64,000 nt of DNA, from positions 2,356,001 through 2,420,000 of the forward strand of contig CAWCLF010000001.1 in the NCBI GenBank assembly GCA_963796325.1. The letters are read 5' to 3'. The notes under the pieces were generated by a model that did not search any database, had not been told where the DNA came from, and saw only the letters and a program-made list of their open reading frames with translations. The position numbers and the translations under genes are program-made. Position 1 is the first letter of the stretch. Each line of letters opens with the position of its first letter. The DNA is from CAVYGN01 sp963796325. Its GTDB lineage: Bacteria; Spirochaetota; Brevinematia; Brevinematales; JAOACQ01. Positions 60,410 through 64,000 of the stretch are shown here, one piece after another.

Positions 60410-61576
60410 CTAAGCATATGTTGAAGATATGCTTCTCAATCTTTCGACCGCACTTTTAATGACTTCTATTGAAAATTCGATTTCTTCATCAGTCGTAAAC
60501 CTCGAAAGGCTGAACCTGATCCCCGTATGCGCAAGTTCCTTGTTGACTCCCATAGCCACAAAAGTAGGGTTGGGCTCAAGCGACTCCGATGCGCAGGCGC
60601 TTCCGGTAGAAGCCGCTATCCCATGCTGGTTAAGGTCCCACAGGAATGCCTCGCCTTCGATCCCCCTGAAGCTTGCAAGAAGAGTATTGGGGGTCCTTAT
60701 TTCACGATTTCCGATAACATATGTGTCCTTTATCTTGAGAATAGCATCTTCGAGCTTATCTCTCTGCGCCCTTACCTCGGTATTCTCATAATCAAGCGAC
60801 TGCCCTGCCAGTTCCATTGCAAGCCCCATACCTATCAGTCCCGCTACGTTTATAGTCCCGGCGCGTTTTCCGCTCATCTGTTCCCCGCCATGCAGGAGCG
60901 GCGTCAAGGTCAATCCCTTTCTAATATAGAGACCGCCGATACCCTTGGGGCCATGGAATTTATGAGCGCTGAAAGTAAGAAAATCGACAGGTATTTCCTT
61001 TACATCGACTTTTATCTTCCCGATCGCCTGCACTGAATCGGTATGAAACAGTACGCCTTTCTCCCTGCATAGACCGGCGAGTTCCCTTATCGGAAATATA
61101 AGCCCTGTCTCATTATTCGCCCGCATGATGGATACAAGAGCGGTTTTATCCGGATCGAGGTATTCACCTAATATTGAAGCATCGACTACCCCGTCGGCAT
61201 TGACAGGGAGATAGATCACCTCCACGCCGAGAGTTTCCAGGAATTTGCAGGTATTGGCTACGGCAGGATGCTCAACCTGGGTAGTTATTATCCTGTTCTT
61301 CCTGCCCTGCCTGATTATATCGAAATAAACGCCCTTTAAAACGGTATTATTTCCCTCTGTAGCGCAGCCGTTTATTATTATATCGTCTTCATCTCCTGCA
61401 TTAATACCGGCATAAAGGCGATCCATCGCTATACGCATTAAGGGGTGAACCTCGGTGCCGAAGCCATGCAGCGAATTAGGGTTGCCGTACATCTGGCTGA
61501 AAAAGGGCTCCATTGCGTCTTTGACAAGCGGATCGACAATTGTCGTCGCATTATTATCTAAATATATTCCTTCCAT
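60410..61576 (-). CDS. nifS: Cysteine desulfurase NifS
   Basis: 388 residues, class V aminotransferase fold. The N-terminal YLDNNATT is typical; PLP lysine K206 is in FSAHKFHGPKG and catalytic Cys328 in STGSACASESLEPN. It takes sulfur from cysteine and passes it to NifU, encoded next. It is of the NifS/IscS group I type judged by the SGSACAS-like loop. Start ATG at 61576 stands a little after the transglycosylase stop. Confidence 0.96.
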   Translation of the reverse strand: MEGIYLDNNATTIVDPLVKDAMEPFFSQMYGNPNSLHGFGTEVHPLMRIAMDRLYAGINAGDEDDIIINGCATEGNNTVLKGVYFDIIRQGRKNRIITTQVEHPAVANTCKFLETLGVEVIYLPVNADGVVDASILGEYLDPDKTALVSIMRANNETGLIFPIRELAGLCREKGVLFHTDSVQAIGKIKVDVKEIPVDFLTFSAHKFHGPKGIGGLYIRKGLTLTPLLHGGEQMSGKRAGTINVAGLIGMGLAMELAGQSLDYENTEVRAQRDKLEDAILKIKDTYVIGNREIRTPNTLLASFRGIEGEAFLWDLNQHGIAASTGSACASESLEPNPTFVAMGVNKELAHTGIRFSLSRFTTDEEIEFSIEVIKSAVERLRSISSTYA

Positions 61577-61652
61577 TAAAATCCTCAGTATAAAAATTTA
61601 TATAAAAATCCGAATAATGTCAAAAATAATGGCTTAGCGCCTTGTCCCCGAT

Positions 61653-63908
61653 TCATTGGACTGTCATGCCCGAAGTCGGCATATCGTAAATAAGGCTGTA
61701 AAAATAACGTGTCTGGATTATTTTTTTTATATAGTCCCTTGTCTCTTCGAAATCGATGCATTCCACCCATAGTTCGTTGCCGTATCTGTATTTTTTTATC
61801 CAGCGGTTGACCGAAGGCTCTCCGGCATTATAAGCGGCCAGAGCCCGGCAGTAGTCGTTCCTGTATTTCCTGAATAGATATTTAAGGTGGAAAACCCCGA
61901 TTTCCAGGTTATCCCGGAAATCGTAACAGTCGTAATCCGCCTTTTTCATATTCTTCTTTATTGCCGCGGCGGTTGCCGGCATAAGCTGTGCAAACCCTAC
62001 GGCTCCCGTCGGGGAAATGGATTTTTTATTAAAATGGCTTTCCTCCCTGAAAACGGAAAGGATCCATAAAGTATAATTCGTATCAAGGCAAAGAGATTCA
62101 ATGTCATCGAAATACGGCAGGGGATATAGGGCTTTTTCCAGTTTTGAGTCGAGCAAAGGATGGAATTCCCTACTTCCGCAGAGCCTTGTGATCCAGTTAT
62201 TAAGGCGGGCTACGACTATGCCTTCAAGGCCGAGGGACCTGTAGTAATCGGGAAAATTAAAGGATGCCCTGTACCTTTCCGGCTGGTTCAGTTTCCGGTC
62301 TATTATATTAAAAATCTCTATATTATATGAATTAAGCCCCATCCGGCTGTAAGAAATCCATTCCGGCGGAACCGGCGGCCTTATAAAGGAATCCGACATA
62401 TTCGTCAGGATGCCGTACCTGAAACCTGCAAGGAGCGCATCGATGTTTGTAGATAATTTCCATTGTTTATACAGCGACGGTTCGGACATCTTAAAACCGG
62501 TGACGGCTTCGAGCCTGCCGTTTGCATCGAGAAGCCCGATATTCTGTTTGAAGGATAACAATTCCTTATTGTATTCATTATTGAAGGAGGGCCGGAATTT
62601 CTTTTCATATTCCGCCGACACTATACCCTCGTATGTAAAGGGATGATAAAGAGCCGTTTTTAAAAATCCCGAGTAGGCTGTCATTACCCTGCCGTCGCCA
62701 AGATCGATTAGAGCGCTGATATAAAGGAGATAAGGGTCGTCAGGATTTTTAGAGAGCGCCGCGGCGGCGAAGCTTCTGGCGTAGATGGGGCTATTCTGCA
62801 GGAATTCCCTGAATACCCTTTTCCGGCTATTATCATCGAGGCTGCCTTTTGCAAGGGATTCCAGAGCCCAGTTGTAGAGTTCATCCGTCTTTTGCAGTCT
62901 GGCCAGGACGCTGATCCTTACGTCGTTCAGGGCCGAAGCGTATCTCTTATCAGGAGATTTGAGAATTTCATAAGCGGATTCAAAACGTCCGCTCTGGCAT
63001 AGAAGACCTAGAAAATACTGATAATAATAAACTTCCGCCGCAGGGCCCGCATTACTGCAGATTTTCCCGAAAAGCTCAAATGCCTTTTCGAAACCGGATA
63101 TCCTGTATTCAAGGTAAAGCCTGTTAATAAAAACGAATTCCCTGTCGTTTGTAAGTTTTGAATATCTTTCCAGGAGGTACTTTGATTTTTCATCCATGTT
63201 CAATTTATTTAAAATCGTCAGGGCCTGCGGTATATTTTCGGGTTTTATGAGGTCAAGGACCCTGGCATCTATCCTGTTGGTTATTCCAATGAATAATATG
63301 TTGAAATCGCGTTCGTTCGAAAAGTTGAAGATCGCTGAAAAACTGCTTTCATTGCCGGTTATATAAGAGGCGAAAGACCTGTACATCATTGCGCTTGTAT
63401 TTGAAAGGGTCAGCCCCGTCAATTCCCTGTAATTACCGGTTTCCCATTCATATAACAGCCGGTTCTTTAAAACATCTTCATATAACGGGGAATCGTTTCC
63501 GACCAGGTGTAAAATGTTTGTTTCAATGCCGGGAATATTTGTCGAACCTTTTTCAAACTCCCTGAAACCGTCCTGGTATAATGCCAGGGAGAAGTAATAA
63601 GCATAATTTTCCAGAAAAAAATCGCCGGAGGGCAATTTATTCAATACATCCGGTTTTATTCTCGAAAATTCTTCCGCCGAGTTCCTGTAATCCTTCATTT
63701 CCATATAATCCCTTGCCAGGAGGTAATTTTCCAGGCATCCGGAATTACTTTGACCGAGTGTTTCCAGTGAACGTCGGTAGCTTCCTTCATTATATAATTT
63801 CAAAGCATCTTCATAGGCGCCCGGATAAGAATACGCTTTAAAAATGATTAAGAGCGGCAAGGCAGCATATAATGATTTTAACAAATTTATTTTGTCAAAT
63901 ATTTTCAT
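61653..63908 (-). CDS. slt: Soluble lytic murein transglycosylase (Slt70-like)
   Basis: About 751 residues. The long N-terminal part is a superhelix of TPR-like helices (for example YEDALKLYNEGSYRRSLETL; RDYMEMKDYRNSAEEFSRI) as in Slt. The SLT domain at about 600-740 has catalytic Glu in LWILSVFREESHFN, then SPTGAVGFAQLMPATAAAI and ALAAYNAGEPSVNRWIKKY. It cuts peptidoglycan to 1,6-anhydromuropeptides. An N-terminal hydrophobic stretch (LYAALPLLIIFKAYS) suggests export. ATG 63908 is chosen over a TTG at 63929; neither has a strong ribosome site. Confidence 0.9.
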   Translation of the reverse strand: MKIFDKINLLKSLYAALPLLIIFKAYSYPGAYEDALKLYNEGSYRRSLETLGQSNSGCLENYLLARDYMEMKDYRNSAEEFSRIKPDVLNKLPSGDFFLENYAYYFSLALYQDGFREFEKGSTNIPGIETNILHLVGNDSPLYEDVLKNRLLYEWETGNYRELTGLTLSNTSAMMYRSFASYITGNESSFSAIFNFSNERDFNILFIGITNRIDARVLDLIKPENIPQALTILNKLNMDEKSKYLLERYSKLTNDREFVFINRLYLEYRISGFEKAFELFGKICSNAGPAAEVYYYQYFLGLLCQSGRFESAYEILKSPDKRYASALNDVRISVLARLQKTDELYNWALESLAKGSLDDNSRKRVFREFLQNSPIYARSFAAAALSKNPDDPYLLYISALIDLGDGRVMTAYSGFLKTALYHPFTYEGIVSAEYEKKFRPSFNNEYNKELLSFKQNIGLLDANGRLEAVTGFKMSEPSLYKQWKLSTNIDALLAGFRYGILTNMSDSFIRPPVPPEWISYSRMGLNSYNIEIFNIIDRKLNQPERYRASFNFPDYYRSLGLEGIVVARLNNWITRLCGSREFHPLLDSKLEKALYPLPYFDDIESLCLDTNYTLWILSVFREESHFNKKSISPTGAVGFAQLMPATAAAIKKNMKKADYDCYDFRDNLEIGVFHLKYLFRKYRNDYCRALAAYNAGEPSVNRWIKKYRYGNELWVECIDFEETRDYIKKIIQTRYFYSLIYDMPTSGMTVQ

Positions 63909-64000
63909 AAAGCTCGAAACAAGAGTCAATTATTATCAAAGAGAAGGTCTAAAAAACCTCTCTGGACATTGACCTTTTTTACTATTATATTAACGCTGTC

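Noticed and set aside
59423..61576. Part of a nitrogen fixation cluster
   Set aside because: nifS and nifU alone occur widely for general Fe-S assembly; no nifH, nifD or nifK is present.

Overview
The window reads as chromosomal DNA of a diderm (Gram-negative-type) bacterium with moderate GC content. Signs of an outer membrane are several predicted beta-barrel proteins, many lipoproteins with lipoboxes, a LolCDE/LolA-like export cluster and a pair of proteins with LptF/LptG-like topology. The genes suggest a heterotroph, probably anaerobic or microaerobic: ThyX, a NifS/NifU iron-sulfur system, a polyferredoxin-like protein, GH1 and GH8 glycosidases and IspG of the MEP pathway. Partner-switch regulators, a YmdB-type phosphoesterase and bifunctional CoaBC beside a beta-propeller lipoprotein would fit Spirochaetota or a neighbouring candidate phylum, but the sequence alone does not settle the phylum. 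TTG starts are frequent. I saw no phage, insertion sequence or CRISPR array.

Layout. 0-6.2 kb: the 3' end of thyX, STAS/anti-sigma partner-switch proteins, a GT28-type glycolipid glycosyltransferase, a YmdB-type phosphoesterase, an outer membrane protein and a TPR lipoprotein. 6.2-10.8 kb: a division/wall operon (ddl-ftsQ-ftsA-ftsZ) behind a clear sigma-70 promoter and a long structured leader. 10.8-14.8 kb: a tightly coupled minus-strand block (aminotransferase, lipoprotein, coaBC, ruvC). 15-20.3 kb: marC, small ORFs, a beta-glucosidase, tRNA-Asn with a terminator, two LptF/G-like membrane proteins and a DUF192 protein. 20.3-24.1 kb: a secreted protein and the hisB-hisH-hisA-ispG operon. 24.3-29.8 kb: two flippases, a membrane protein and pcrA. 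30-32 kb: a PilZ protein and gpmI. 32.1-38.1 kb: a TetR-controlled operon (TetR, ABC ATPase, two FtsX-type permeases, a LolA-like protein, an outer membrane barrel). 38.2-45.2 kb: CYTH-CHAD, an orphan 7TM-PAS-GAF sensor, hisI-hisG and a polyferredoxin. 45.3-55.8 kb: an accessory-looking block with two GH8 lipoproteins fused to different beta-propellers, a stand-alone propeller lipoprotein, a FecR-PEGA-PQQ membrane protein, an ECF sigma factor and a PEGA-like envelope protein. 56-64 kb: an isopropylmalate-type dehydrogenase, clpA, nifS-nifU and a soluble-type lytic transglycosylase.

The most unusual part is the 45.3-55.8 kb block. Both GH8 genes carry the same 41-nt element upstream (33/41 identical, no gaps). 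The propeller domain of one enzyme recurs, nearly unchanged, as a separate lipoprotein. The two GH8 domains differ at the likely catalytic base (Asp versus Asn). A dedicated ECF sigma factor overlaps the gene for a FecR-type membrane partner next door. I infer, without proof, a surface polysaccharide-processing system under ECF control. The second notable unit is the TetR operon, whose promoter is framed by two matching operators.
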